In this document: piece by piece, positions 10,853-23,420 of the stretch
Numbering within the stretch: position 1 is the stretch's first letter
Layout: each line of letters opens with the position of its first letter
Assembly: GCA_021234155.1 (NCBI GenBank)
Contig: JAJEKV010000272.1
Location: 60,001 to 124,000 of the forward strand
DNA from: Isoetes taiwanensis
Lineage: Eukaryota; Streptophyta; Lycopodiopsida; Isoetales; Isoetaceae
Reading direction: 5' to 3'
Length of the DNA stretch: 64,000 bases
Program-made: the position numbers and the translations under genes
Notes under the pieces: model-generated
Told to the model about the DNA's origin: nothing
The model's input: only the letters and a program-made list of their open reading frames with translations
Database searches by the model: none

Positions 10853-11203
10853 CTAGCATTGATACATATGCATGAACATGATCACGAAGGATTCTTGAAG
10901 ATATTTTGCATTCTTACATTTGGATATCGCCTTCTTGATTCGATTTGCCATTTGAACTGAGGTTTTACTGCGACATTTCGACTTAATTTGGTAGAACCGA
11001 CACGAGATTATTTGTGGTTTGGACTCTCCTGTAGCTCTTACAAATGGGACACTTCCATGTTCTAAATCTTTCAAATGCACATTCTTAGAAGTTTGTGATG
11101 GGCCGGTCGGCTTGGATTTTTTCTCCAACTTTGTGATAGAAGCGACCACTAAATTTATGTTTCTTTGTGGCTTGAAGTCAAGCTGCATCTTCAAATCTTC
11201 CAA
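10853..11203 (-). CDS. Hypothetical basic protein, 116 aa
   Basis: This is an intact minus-strand frame, convergent with the small spliced gene, ending just left of the satellite array. The product is rich in lysine and serine (blocks such as KLEKKSKPTGPSQTSK and ANRIKKAISKCKNAK) and has no motif I recognise. There is no signal peptide and no clear membrane segment. It may be a chance frame or an exon. The only support is its length in AT-rich sequence. Confidence 0.25.
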   Translation of the reverse strand: MEDLKMQLDFKPQRNINLVVASITKLEKKSKPTGPSQTSKNVHLKDLEHGSVPFVRATGESKPQIISCRFYQIKSKCRSKTSVQMANRIKKAISKCKNAKYLQESFVIMFMHMYQC

Positions 11204-11210
11204 ATCAGCT

Positions 11211-14200
11211 CGGTTGCCTCATAGCGGGCTGCCCAAACGATTCTAATGCTAACCCTTTGACCTAGACCTTCTCCAAAAATTCGAAAAATTGGGCGTGTCT
11301 TTGGAGATGAATTAGGGATCGGTGGCAAAAAATCAGAATTTATTTTCGTGCAATGCATTAATTATGAATTTAATCGTGTGTTGCCAGCTGCAAAAGCCCC
11401 CGACTTCTAATTGCCACATCGGAGGAGGGCGGTCCAAACTCCGTTCCGTCGGTTCCCCTTGCTATCGTTCTCGGACGCGGCTTCACCGGCCCGCGTTCCA
11501 AGCGCAGCGAGACTAGGACTTCGGCCCCAAAGCGTAAACCCTTCTAGAGCACGGCAACTCCACGGGGTTTACGTTTGAACCCTCTCCTTGTCGGTCGGCG
11601 GGACCTAGCGGCGTGTCTTGAAGTGGAGTTGGGGTGTTGGCCTTGAGGGCGGACCCTAAAATCCCCTCGGAGGCTGCTTTCCCCAAATTTCCTCTCCCTA
11701 AGGCCACAGGGAAGAGCGGGCAACCTCCCCTGGGAACCCGCGATTTGGCTCTGCCAATGGACTCGAAGCGTTGACATTGCTCACGGAAACCAAGTTCCGT
11801 GGCCAAAGACCAGGACTTCGGCCCCCAAAGCGTAAACCCTTCTAGAGCACGGCAGCCCCACGGGGTTTTCGTTTGGAGGCCCTCTCCTTGTCGGTCGGTA
11901 GGGACTTTCGCCATGTCTTGAAGTGGAGTTGGGGTGTTGGCCTTGAGGCGGACACTAAAATCCCTCAGGAAGGCTGCTCTGCCCGAATTTCCTCTCCCCA
12001 AGGCCACGGGGAAGGGCGGGCAACCTCCCCTCTTTGGAACGCGATTTGGCTCTGCCAATGGACTCAGAATGCCGACATTGCCACGGGGATCCAAGTAAAG
12101 TGGCGGAAGACCGGGACTTCGGCCCCAAAGCGTAAACCCTTCTAGAGCACGGCAGCCCACGGGGTTTCGTTTGGAGGCCCTCTCCTTGTCGGTCGGTAGG
12201 GACTTTCGCCATGTCTTGAAGTGGAGTTGGGGTGTTGGCCTTGAGCCAGCGGACACTAAAATCCCTCAGGAAGGCTGCTTGCCCGAATTTCCTCTCCCCA
12301 AGGCCACGGGGAAGGGCGGGCAACCTCCCCTCACGGAACCCGATTTGGCTCTGCCAATGGACTCGGAATGCCGACATTGCCACGGGGATCAAGTTAGTGG
12401 CGAGGAAGACCGGGGACTTCGGCCCCAAAAGCGTAAACCCTTCTAGAGCACGGCAGCCCACGGGGTTTCGTTTGGAGGCCCTCTCCTTGTCGGTCGGCGG
12501 GACCTTGCGCCCGTGTCTTGAAGTGGGGTTGGGGTGTTGGCCTTGAGGCCTTGCGGACCCTAAAATCCCTCGGGGGCTGCTTGCCCCAAATTTCCTCTCC
12601 CCAAGGCCACAGGGGCCGGACCGAGGCGACCTCCGGCTCTCACGGAATCGCGATCGACTCTGCCAATGGACTCGAGCGTCGACATTGCCACAGGGACCAA
12701 GTTCGTGGCGGAAGACCACCCGAACTCCAAGAAGCGCCAAAGTAGCTCACTTCCATCACACTCGTAGTCAATTGGCCTAGGATGTGCATGCGGGGATCTT
12801 GTCGTGGGGCGTGAGTGTTTCCTTCTTTCATAAAACCGGCCGTGTAACTTGCTCCCTAGGGTAATTTCGCCATTCGGACGATTTGGCGGGGTCTATTTGC
12901 CATTAGGACATCCCGGTGCGACGACAAAGCAGTCGCGGTTTCTACAAGGCATCGGGGGGCCCTTGGTTTGACAAGTTCTCGGGCCGATCTGGAATCTTTT
13001 GGACCTTCGAAGAGGGGGGCCTGAGCGGAGGATCAGCGGTCGGATAGGGGAGCCGGGCTCGGGAGAGGTGGTCATTAAGCGTGCGACCCGGGGGGCCTTT
13101 GCCGCGGGGAAAGGCTGCCTCGGGAACTTTTGGATCAGCCTCACGGGGTCAGGACTCTCCCCTCTTGTGAGGATCCCTGCAAGGTCTGGCCTCGTTTGAC
13201 TTGGGGAAGGGTGCCCATTTCGGTTGCCCACAGCGGGCTGCCCGACCGTTCTAATACTAACCCTTTGACCTAGACCTTCTCAGAAAATTCCGAAATTGGG
13301 GCGTGTCTTTGGAGATGAATTAGGGATCGGCGGCAAAAGCGGAATTTATTACCGTGCAATGCATTAATTGCGAATTCACGAATGTCTTGCTTTGCAAAAG
13401 CGCCCCCGACTTCTACTTGCCACATCGGGGAGGAGGAAAGGCCCAAACTCCGCTCGTCAGTTCCCCTTGCTCCGTATTCTCGGCTGCTGCTTCTCGGCCC
13501 GGGTCCCAAGTGCAGCAGACCGGGACTTCGGCCCCAAAGCGTAAACCCTTCTAGAGCACGGCAGCCCACGGGGTTTTTCGTTTGGGAGGCCCTCTCCTTG
13601 TCGGTCGTAGGGACCCTTGCGCCAGGTGTCTTGAAGTGGGGTTGGGGTGTTGGCCTTGGGCCTTGGACCCTAAAATCCCTCAGGAGGCTGCTTGCCCCAA
13701 ATTTCCTCTCCCCAAGGCCACAGGGGCCGGACAGGCGACCTCCCAGCTCTCGGAATCCTTGATCGACTCTGCCAATGGACTCGAGCGTCGACATTGCCAC
13801 AGGGACCAAGTTCCGTGGAAGACCACCCGAACTCAAGAAGCGCCAAAGTAGCTCACTTCCATCACACTTTCGTAGTCAATTGGCCTAGGATGTGCATGCG
13901 GGATCTTGTCGTGGGGCGTGAGTGTTTCCTTCTTTCGCAAAACCGGCCGTGTAACTTGCTCCCTAGGGTAATTTAAGCCATTCGGACGATTTGGCGGGGG
14001 TCTATTTGCCATTTAGGAGCATCCCGGTGCGAGCGACAAAGCAGTCGCGGTTTCTACAAGGTAGGCATCGGGGGGGCCCAGCGGTTTGACAAGTTCTCGG
14101 ACCCGATCTGGAATCTTTTGGACCTTCGAAGAGGGGCCCTGAGCGGAGGATCCAGCGGTGGGATAGAGGCAGGGCTCGGGAGGGTGGTCATTAGCGTGCG

Positions 14201-17200
14201 ACCGGGGGGCTTTGCCGAGGAAAGGGCTGCCTCGGGAACTTTTGGATCCGCCTCACGGGGTCAGGACTCTCCCCTCTTGTGAGGGATCCTGCAAGGTCGG
14301 CCTCGTTTGACTTGGGGAAGGGTGCGGCTCGGTTGCCACAGCGGGCTGCCCCGGCCGTTCTAATGCTAACCCTTTGACCTAGACCTTCTCAGAAAATTCG
14401 AAAATTGGGCGTGTCTTTGGAGATGAATTAGGGATCGGCGGCAAAAAGCGGAATTTATTTTCGTGCAATGCATTAATTGCGAATTCACGAATGTCTTGCC
14501 TGCAAAAGCGCCCCGACTTCTACTTGCCACATCGGGGAGGAGGAAAGGCCCAAACTCCGCTCCGTCGGTTCCCCTTGCTCCGTATTCTCGGCTCTTTGCT
14601 TCTCGGCCAGGTCCCAAGTGCAGCAGACCGGGACTTCGGCCCCAAAGCGTAAACCCTTCTAGAGCACGGCAGCCCACGGGGTTCACGTTTGGAGGCCCTC
14701 TCCTTGTCGGTCGGTAGGGACCTTGCGCCGTGTCTTGAAGTGGGGTTGGGGTGTTGGCCTTGAGGCCTTGGACCCTAAAATCCCTCAGGGGCTGCTTGCC
14801 CCAAATTTCCTCTCCCCAAGGCCACGGGGCCGGGCCAGGCGACCTCCGCTCTCGGGAATCGCGATCGACTCTGCCAATGGACTCGAGCGTCGACATTGCC
14901 ACAGGGACCAAGTTAAAGTGGCGAAGACCACCCGAACTCCAAAAAGCGCCAAAGTAGCTCACTTCCATCACACTCGTAGTCAATTGGCCTAGGATGTGCA
15001 TGCGGGATCTTGTCGTGGAGGCGTGAGTGTTTCCTTCTTTCGCAAAACCGGCCAGGTGTAACTTGCTCCCTAGGGTAATTTCGCCATTCGGACGATTTGG
15101 CGGGGGTCTATTTGCCATTAGGAGCATCCCGGTGCGAGCGACAAAGCAGTCGCGGTTTCTACAAAGCCGACATCGGGGGGCCAGCGGTTTGACAAGTTCT
15201 CGGACCCGATCTGGAATCTTTTGGACCTTCGAAGAGGGGCCCTGAGCGGAGGATCAGCGGTCGGATAGAGGCAGGGCTCGGGAGGGTGGTCATTAGCGTG
15301 CAGCCAGGGGGGGCTATTTGCCGGGGAAGGGCTGCCTCGGGAACTTTTGGATCAGCCTCACGGGGTCGGGACTCTCCCCTCTTGTGAGGGATCCACGCAA
15401 GGTCTGGCCTCGTTTGACTTGGGGAAGGGTGCGGCTCGGTTTGCCCAGCGGGCTGCCCGACCGTTCTATCTTAACCCTTTGACCTAGACCTTCTCAGAAA
15501 ATTCGAAAATTGGGCGTGTCTTTGGAGATGAATTAGGGATCGGCAAAAACCGGAATTTATTTTCGTGCAATGCATTAATTGCGAATTCTGAATGTCTTGC
15601 CAGCTGCAAAAGCCCCCGACTTCTACTTGCCACATCGGGAGGAGGAAAGGCCCAAACTCCGCTCCGTCGGTTCCCCTTGCTCCGTATTCTCATTGCTTTG
15701 CTTCTCGGCCCGAGGTCCCAAGTGCAGCAGACCGGGACTCGGCCCCAAAGCGTAAACCCTTCTAGAGCACGGCAACCCCACGGGGTTTCGTTTGAGGCCC
15801 TCTCCTTGTCGGTCGGTAGGGACCTTAGCCGTGTCTTGAAGATGGGGTTGGGGTGTTGGCCTTGAGGCTTGCGGACCCTAAATCCCCAGGGCTGCTTGCC
15901 CCAAATTTCCTCTCCCAAGGCCACGGGGCCGGGCCGAGGCGACCTCCGGCTCTCAGGAATCGCGATCGACTCTGCCAATGGACTTCGAGCGTCGACATTG
16001 CCACAGGGACCAAGTTCGTGGCGAGAAGACCACCCGAACTCCAAGAAGCGCCAAAGTAGCTCACTTCCATCACACTTTCGTAGTCAATTGGCCTAGGATG
16101 TGCATGCGGGATCTTGTCGTGGAGGCGTGAGTGTTTCCTTCTTTCGCCAAAACCGGCCAGGTGTAACTTGCTCCCTAGGGTAATTTAAGCCATTCGGGAC
16201 GATTTGGCGGGGTCTATTTGCCATTCGGAACATCCCGGTGCGAGCGACAAAGCAGTCGCGGTTTCTACAAAGTAGACATCGGGGGCGCCCAGCGGTTTGA
16301 CAAGTTCTCGGACCCGATCTGGAATCTTTTGGACCTTCGAAGGGGCCCCTGAGCGGAGGATCAGCGGTGGGATAGAGGCAGGGCTCCGGGAGGGTGGTCA
16401 TTAGCGTGCAGCCAGGGGGCCGCTTTGCGGGAAGGGCTGCCTCGGGGAACTTTTGGATCCGCCTCACGGGGTGGGACTCTCCCCTCTTGTGAGGGGGATC
16501 CGCAAGGTCTGGCCTCGTTTGACTTGGGGAAGGGTGCGGCTCGGTTGCCCACAGCGGGCTGCCCGACCGTTCTAATACTAACCCTTTGACCTAGACCTTC
16601 TCGAAAATTCCGAAAATTGGGCCGTGTCTTTGGAGATGAATTAGGGATCGCTGGCAAAAACCGGAATTTATTTTAGGTGCAATGCATTAATTGCGAATTC
16701 ACGAATGTCTTGCCAGCTGCAAAAGCGCCCCCGACTTCTACTTGCCACATCGGGAGGAGGAAAGGCCCAAACTCCGCTCGTCGGTTCCCCTTGCTCCAGT
16801 ATTCTCATTGCTTTGCTTCCGGCCGAGTCCCAAGTGCAGCAGACCGGGGACTTCGGCCCCAAAGCGTAAACCCTTCTAGAGCACGGCAGCCCACGGGGTT
16901 TCGTTTGAGGCCCTCTCCTTGTCGGTCGGCGGGACCTTGCGCCCGTGTCTTGAAGTGGGGTTGGGGTGTTGGCCTTGGCCAGCGGACCCTAAAATCCCTC
17001 GGGGCTGCTTGCCCCAAATTTCCTCTCCCCAAGGCCACGGGGGGCGGGCCGAGGCGACCTCCAGCTCTCGAGAATCGCGATCGACTCTACGCCAATGGAC
17101 TCGAGCGTCGACATTGCCACGGGGACCAAGTTCCGTGGCGAAGACCACCCGAACTCCAAGAAGCGCCAAAGTAGCTCACTTCCATCACACTTTCGTAGTC

Positions 17201-20200
17201 AATTGGCCTAGGATGTGCATGCGGGATCTTGTCGTGGGGCGTGAGTGTTTCCTTCTTTTCATAAAACCGGCCAGTGTAACTTGCTCCCTAGGGTAATTTG
17301 CCGCCATTCGGACGATTTGGCGGGTCTATTTGCCATTCGGACATCCCGGTGCGAGCGACAAAAGCAGTCGCGGTTTCTACAAAGCCCGACATCGGGGCGC
17401 CCAGCGGTTTGACAAGTTTCTCGGACCCGATCTGGAATCTTTTGGACCTTCGAAAGGGGCCCTGAGCGGAGGATCCAGCGGTGGGATAGGGAGCAGGGCT
17501 CGGGAGGGTGGTCATTAGCGTGCGACCAGGGGGCTTGCCCGGGAAGAGGCTGCCTGGGAACTTTTTGGATCCCGCCTCACGGGGTGGGACTCTCCCCTCT
17601 TGTGAGGGATCCTGCAAGGTCTGGCCTCGTTTGACTTGGGGAAGGGTGCCATTTCGGTTGCCCAGCAGCGGGCTGCCCGACCGTTCTAATCTAACCCTTT
17701 GACCTAGACCTTCTCAGAAAATTCCGAAAATTGGGCCGTGTCTTTGGAGATGAATTAGGGATCCGTGGCAAAAAACGGAATTTATTTTTCGTGCAATGCA
17801 TTAATTGCGAATTCACGAATGTCTTACCCTTTGCAAAGCGCCCCCGACTTCTACTTGCCACATCGGGGAGGAGGAAAGGCCCAAACTCCGCTCCGTCGGT
17901 TCCCCTTGCTCCGTATTCTCGGCTCTTTGCTACCGGCCGGGTCCCAAAGTGCAGCAGACCCGGGACTTCGGCCCCAAAGCGTAAACCCTTCTAGAGCACG
18001 GCAGCCCACGGGGTTTCGTTTGGGAGGCCCTCTCCTTGTCGGTCAGTAGGGACCTTTGGCGGGTGTCTTGAAGTGGGGTTGGGGTGTTGGCCTTGAGGCC
18101 TTGGACCCTAAAATCCCTCAGGGGCTGCTTGCCCCAAATTTCCTCTCCCCAAGGCCACGGGGGCCGGGCCGGGCGACCTCGCTCTCAGGAATCGCGATCG
18201 ACTCTGCCAATGGACTCGGGAAGCGTCGACATTGCCCACAGGGACCAAGTTCGTGGCGAGGAAGACCACCCGAACTCAAGAAGCGCCAAAGTAGCTCACT
18301 TCCATCACACTTTCGTAGTCAATTGGCCTAGGATGTGCATGCGGGATCTCTTGTCGTGGAGGCGTGAGTGTTTCCTTCTTTTCATAAAACCGGCCAGGTG
18401 TAACTTGCTCCCTAGGGTAATTTCGCCATTCGGACGATTTGGCGGGGTCTATTTGCCATTAGGAGCATCCCGGTGCCGACGACAAAGCAGTCACCCGGTT
18501 TCTACAAAGTAGACATCGGGGCGCCCAGCGGTTTGACAAGTTCTCAGGACCCGATCTGGAATCTTTTGGACCTTCGAAGAGGGGCCCTGAGCGGAGGATC
18601 AGCGGTGGGATAGGGAGCGGGCTCGGGGGGTGGTCATTGGCGTCGCGACCCGGGCCCGGCTGCCCGGGGAAAGGGCTGCCTCGGGAACTTTTGGATCCGC
18701 CTCACGGGGTGGGACTCTCCCCTCTTGTGAGGATCTGCAAGGTCGGCCTCGTTTGACTTGGGGAAGGGTGCGGCTTCGGTTGCCACAGCGGGCTGCCCGG
18801 CCGTTCTATCTAACCCTTTGACCTAGACCTTCTCGAAAATTCGAAAATTGGGCGTGTCTTTGGAGATGAATTAGGGATCGGCAAAAAAAGGAATTTTTTT
18901 TTCGTGCAATGCATTAATTGCGAATTCTGAATGTCTTGCCTTTACAAAAGCCCCAGGCTTCTACTTGCCACGCCCGGGAGGAGGAAAGGCCCAAACTCGC
19001 TCCGTCCAGTTCCCCTTGCTCCGTATTCTCGGTGGCTGCTTTCGGCCGGGTCCCAAGTGCAGCAGGACCGGGACTCGGCCCCAAAGCGTAAACCCTTCTA
19101 GAGCACGGCAGCCCACGGGGTTTCACGTTTGGAGGCCCTCTCCTTGTCGGTCGGCGGGACCTTGTTTGGAGGCGTGTCTTGAAGTGGGGTTGGGGTGTTG
19201 GCCTTGGGCCCAGCGGACCCTAAAATCCCTCTGGGGGCTGCTTGCCCCAAATTTCCTCTCCCCAAGGCCACAGGGGCCGGACGAGGCGACCTCAGCTCTC
19301 AGGAATCGCGATCGACTACGCCAATGGACTCGAGCGTCGACATTGCCCTGGGGACCAAGTTCCGTGGCGGAAGACCACCGAACTCCAAGCGCCAAAGTAG
19401 CTCACTTCCATCACACTCGTAGTCAATTGGCCTAGGATGTGCATGCGGGATCTTGTCGTGGGGCGTGAGTGTTTCCTTCTTTCATAAAACCGCCCGTGTA
19501 ACTTGCTCCCTAGGGTAATTTAGCCATTCGGACGATTTGGCGGGGTCTATTTGCCATTAGGAACATCCCCGGTGCGAGCGACAAAAGCAGTCGCGGTTTC
19601 TACAAAGGCCGACATCGGGGGGCCCAGCGGTTTGACAAGTTCTCGGACCCGATCACGGAATCTTTTGGACCTTCGAAGAGGGCCCTGAGCGGAGGATCAG
19701 CGGTCGGATAGGGGAGGCGGGCTCCGGGAGGGTGGTCATTAGCGTCGACCCGGGGGCGGCCCGGGAAGAGGCTGCCTCGGGAACTTTTGGATCCGCCTCA
19801 CGGGGTCAGGACTCTCCCCTCTTGTGAGGGATCCCTGCAAGGTCTGGCCTCGTTTGACTTGGGGAAGGGTGCGGCTCGGTTGCCACAGCGGGCTGCCCGG
19901 CCGTTCTAATCTAACCCTTTGACCCTAGACCTTCTCAGAAAATTCCGAAAATTGGGCCGTGTCTTTGGAGATGAATTAGGGATCGGCAAAAAGCGGAATT
20001 TATTTTAGGTGCAATGCATTAATTGCGAATTCACGAATGTCTTGCCCAAAAAGCGCCCCCGACTTCTACTTGCCACATCGGGAGGAGGAAAGGCCCAAAC
20101 TCGCTCCGTCGGTTCCCCTTGCTCCGTATTCTCGGCTGCTTTGCTTCTCGGCCAGGTCCCAAGTGCAGCGGACCGGGACTTCGGCCCCAAAGCGTAAACC

Positions 20201-22608
20201 CTTCTAGAGCACGGCAGCCCACGGGGTTTACGTTTGAGGCCCTCTCCTTGTCCGGTCGGTAGGGACCTTGCTTGAGGTGTCTTGAAGTGGGGTTGGGGTG
20301 TTGGCCTTGGGCCTTGGACCCTAAAATCCCTCGGGAGGGCTGCTTGCCCCAAATTTCCCTCTCCCCAAGGCCACGGGGGCCGGACGAGGCGACCTCAAGC
20401 TCTCGGGAATCGCGATCGACTCGCCAATGGACTCGAGCGTCGACATTGCCACAGGGACCAAGTTAGTGGCGAAGACCACCCGAACTCCAAAGCGCCAAAG
20501 TAGCTCACTTCCATCACACACTCGTAGTCAATTGGCCTAGGATGTGCATGCGGGATCTTGTCGTGGAGGCGTGAGTGTTTCCTTCTTCATAAAACCCGGC
20601 CAGTGTAACTTGCTCCCTAGGGTAATTTAAGCCATTCGGACGATTTGGCGGGGTCTATTTGCCATTAGGAGCATCCCCGGTGCGAGCGACAAAAAGCGGT
20701 CGCGGTTTCTACAAAGAGACATCCGGGGGCCCAGCGGTTTGACAAGTTCTCGGACCCGATCTGGAATCTTTTGGACCTTCGAAAGGGGCCTGAGCGGAGG
20801 ATCAGCGGTTGGGATAGGGCACCCGGGGACTCAGGGAGGGTGGTCATTAGCGTGCGGGGGGGCTTGGCCGGGGAAGAGGCTGCCTCGGGAACTTTTGGAT
20901 CCGCCTCACGGGGTCAGGACTCTCCCCTCTTGTGAGGGATCCCTGCAAGGTCTGGCCTCGTTTGACTTGGGGAAGGGTGCACATTTCGGTTGCCACAGCG
21001 GGCTGCCCGACCCGTTCTATACTAACCCTTTGACCTAGACCTTCTCCAGAAAATTCGAAAATTGGGCCGTGTCTTTGGAGATGAATTAGGGATCGGCGGC
21101 AAAAAGCGGAATTTATTTTCGTGCAATGCATTAATGCGCGAATTCTGAATGTCTTACCCTTTGCAAAAAGCCCCCGACTTCTACTTGCCACATCGGGAGG
21201 AGGAAAGGCCCAAACTCCGCTCCGTCGGTTCCCCTTGCTCCGTATTTCACCCGGCTTTTGCTACCGGCGGGTCCCAAGTGCAACAGACCGGGACTCGGCC
21301 CCAAAGCGTAAACCCTTCTAGAGCACGGCAGCCCACGGGGTTTCGTTTGGGAGGCCCTCTCCTTGTCGGTCGGTAGGGACCTTGCTTGCCCGTGTCTTGA
21401 AGTGGGGTTGGGGTGTTGGCCTTGAGGGCGGACCCTAAAATCCCTCAGGAGGCTGCTTGCCCCAAATTTCCTCTCCCCAAGGCCACGGGGGCCGGACGAG
21501 GCGACCTCCGCTCTCGGAATCGCGATCGACTCTGCCAATGGACTCGAGCGTCGACATTGCCACAGGGACCAAGTTCCGTGGCGAAGACCACCCGAACTCC
21601 AAGAAGCGCCAAAGTAGCTCACTTCCATCACACTCGTAGTCAATTGGCCTAGGATGTGCATGCGGGATCTTGTCGTGGAGGCGTGAGTGTTTCCTTCTTT
21701 TCGCCAAAACCGCCAGGTGTAACTTGCTCCCTAGGGTAATTTCGCCATTCAGGGACGATTTGGCGGGGTCTATTTGCCATTAGGAGCATCCCGGTGCCGA
21801 GCGACAAAAGCAGTCGCGGTTTCTACAAGGTAGACATCGGGGGGCCCAGCGGTTTGACAAGTTCTCGGACCGATCTGGAATCTTTTGGACCTTCGAAGAG
21901 GGCCCCTGAGCGGAGGATCAGCGGTGGGATAGGGGCAGGGCTCGGGAGGGTGGTCATTAGCGTGCGGCCAGGGGGGCTGCCGGGAAGGGCTGCCTCGGGA
22001 CTTTTTGGATCCGCCTCACGGGGTCAGGACTCTCCCCTCTTGTGAGGGATCCTGCAAGGTCACAGCCTCGTTTGACTTGGGGAAGGGTGCGGCTTCGGTT
22101 TATACTGCAGCGGGCTGCCCGGTGGATTCTAATGCTAACCCTTTGACCTAGACCTTCTCAGAAAATTCGAAAATTGGGCGTGTCTTTGGAGATGAATTAG
22201 GGATCCGCTGGCAAAAACCGGAATTTATTTTTCGTGCAATGCATTAATTGCGAATTTCTGAATGTCTTGCCCTTTACCAAAAGCGCCCAGACTTCTACTT
22301 GCCACGCCGGGAGGAGGAAAGGCCCAAACTCCGCTCCGTCGGTTCCCTTGCTCCGTATTCTCGGCTGCTTTGCTTCTCGGCGGGGTCCCAAGTGCAGCAG
22401 GACCAGGACTTCGGCCCCAAAAGCGTAAACCCTTTCTAGAGCTGGCAGCCCACGGGGTTTTCGTTTGAGGAGAGCCCTCTCCTTGTCCGGTCGGCGGGAC
22501 CCTTGTAGTGTCTTGAAGATGGGGTTGGGGTGTTGGCCTTGAGGCCTTGGACCCTAAAATCCCTCGGGAGGCTGCTTGCCCCAAATTTCCTCTCCCCAAG
22601 GCCACAGG
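11211..22608. repeat. Satellite array of about 1.11-kb GC-rich units inside the CACTA element
   Basis: The word CAATGCATTAAT marks each unit at 11351, 13357, 14466, 15568, 16680, 17794, 18907, 20012, 21124 and 22237. Spacing is 1102-1114 except for the first interval (2006). The first interval is longer because a 300-bp segment is repeated there. Long stretches are almost identical between units. Differences are small insertions and deletions clustered at a few CG-containing sites. Open frames on both strands are broken differently in each unit, so I see no conserved protein. The array starts and stops abruptly inside the transposon, and the sequence around it is much more AT-rich. Confidence 0.95.
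11517..12414. repeat. Three extra 300-bp sub-units at the satellite's left end
   Basis: The word GACTTCGGCCCC starts at about 11517, 11814, 12115 and 12415, giving steps of 297, 301 and 300 before the 1,109-bp spacing begins. Each short unit is the first 300 bases of a full unit, joined at the pentamer AGACC, which occurs both at the unit start and 300 bases later. Confidence 0.9.
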
Positions 22609-23420
22609 GAACTTCGAAATTCAAGGTGAGGCGTCGTTGAACCACGAAGGCTGTGTCCAAAACCCTTAGCGGTAATCTATGAAAGAATTTGCAACCATAT
22701 ATGAAGTTGTATGTGATCATGCGAGAGAATATGGCAAATCAAAAGCTCTTCTTGCTGACTTTGCATGGTGTATTTGGGCATGCCTTGTGTAGATTGTATG
22801 CGAGAAGAGCAACAACTTTGGTGAGCCATATGTTTACCCTTTCTGATCATGGTGAAGTGATTGGCAAGCTTGATTTAGTATATGAAAGTATGCAAGTGAA
22901 GCTCAATGGTGCACAAGTTACGGTTTATTAAAGTGGATAGATAAACAAGGATGGAGAGAAATCTAAGTGGATAGATAAAGAAGGATAGATAAAATACATA
23001 AGTAATCATTGCCAACTAGTGCTCCATTATTATATCTGCTCGGATGTGTGAGTTTCATTGGAAGCAATACCCCAAGAATCATTGGCATCTGAGGTTGCCT
23101 CCTCCCCATCTGTCATTTCCATTTGATGCAATTCCCCAACTATCATTCTCACGATTCCTTGTTATACGTATCATTGTTACCAATAGCATCATGTTGATTT
23201 CCTCCCCATCGATATTCCGCGAGTTTCAATGATGTTCAATGCTTTAAAATCTCGACTAAAAGAGCCACGAGTTTATTCTATGCATTCTACCTCGGAAAAA
23301 CTGATCTCTATCTTTGTGTAATGGTTTGATTCCTTTTATATGTAGTTTCTGAAGGAAGATGCAATGCATACTTATCGAGAGATGTTTTGCGGGGGCCGTT
23401 TAACAAAGCTGAAAATTTTA
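22609..23420. other. CACTA interior between satellite and AGO-like segment
   Basis: A plus-strand frame at 22689-22931 (80 codons) holds no motif that I recognise. Another frame reads FATIYEVVCDHAREYGK at about 22690, which looks coding-like. The stretch may contain earlier exons of the Argonaute-like block, but I could not align them. Confidence 0.35.

Noticed and set aside
11513-12740. Long minus-strand frames of 247 and 261 codons in the satellite
   Set aside because: They follow the repeat unit, change length from unit to unit through small indels, have no motif, and compete with overlapping plus-strand frames. They come from GC-rich repeat composition.
11211-22608. Ribosomal intergenic spacer or rRNA genes
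   Set aside because: No 18S, 5.8S, 25S or 5S sequence was seen in or beside the array, and it lies inside a transposon.
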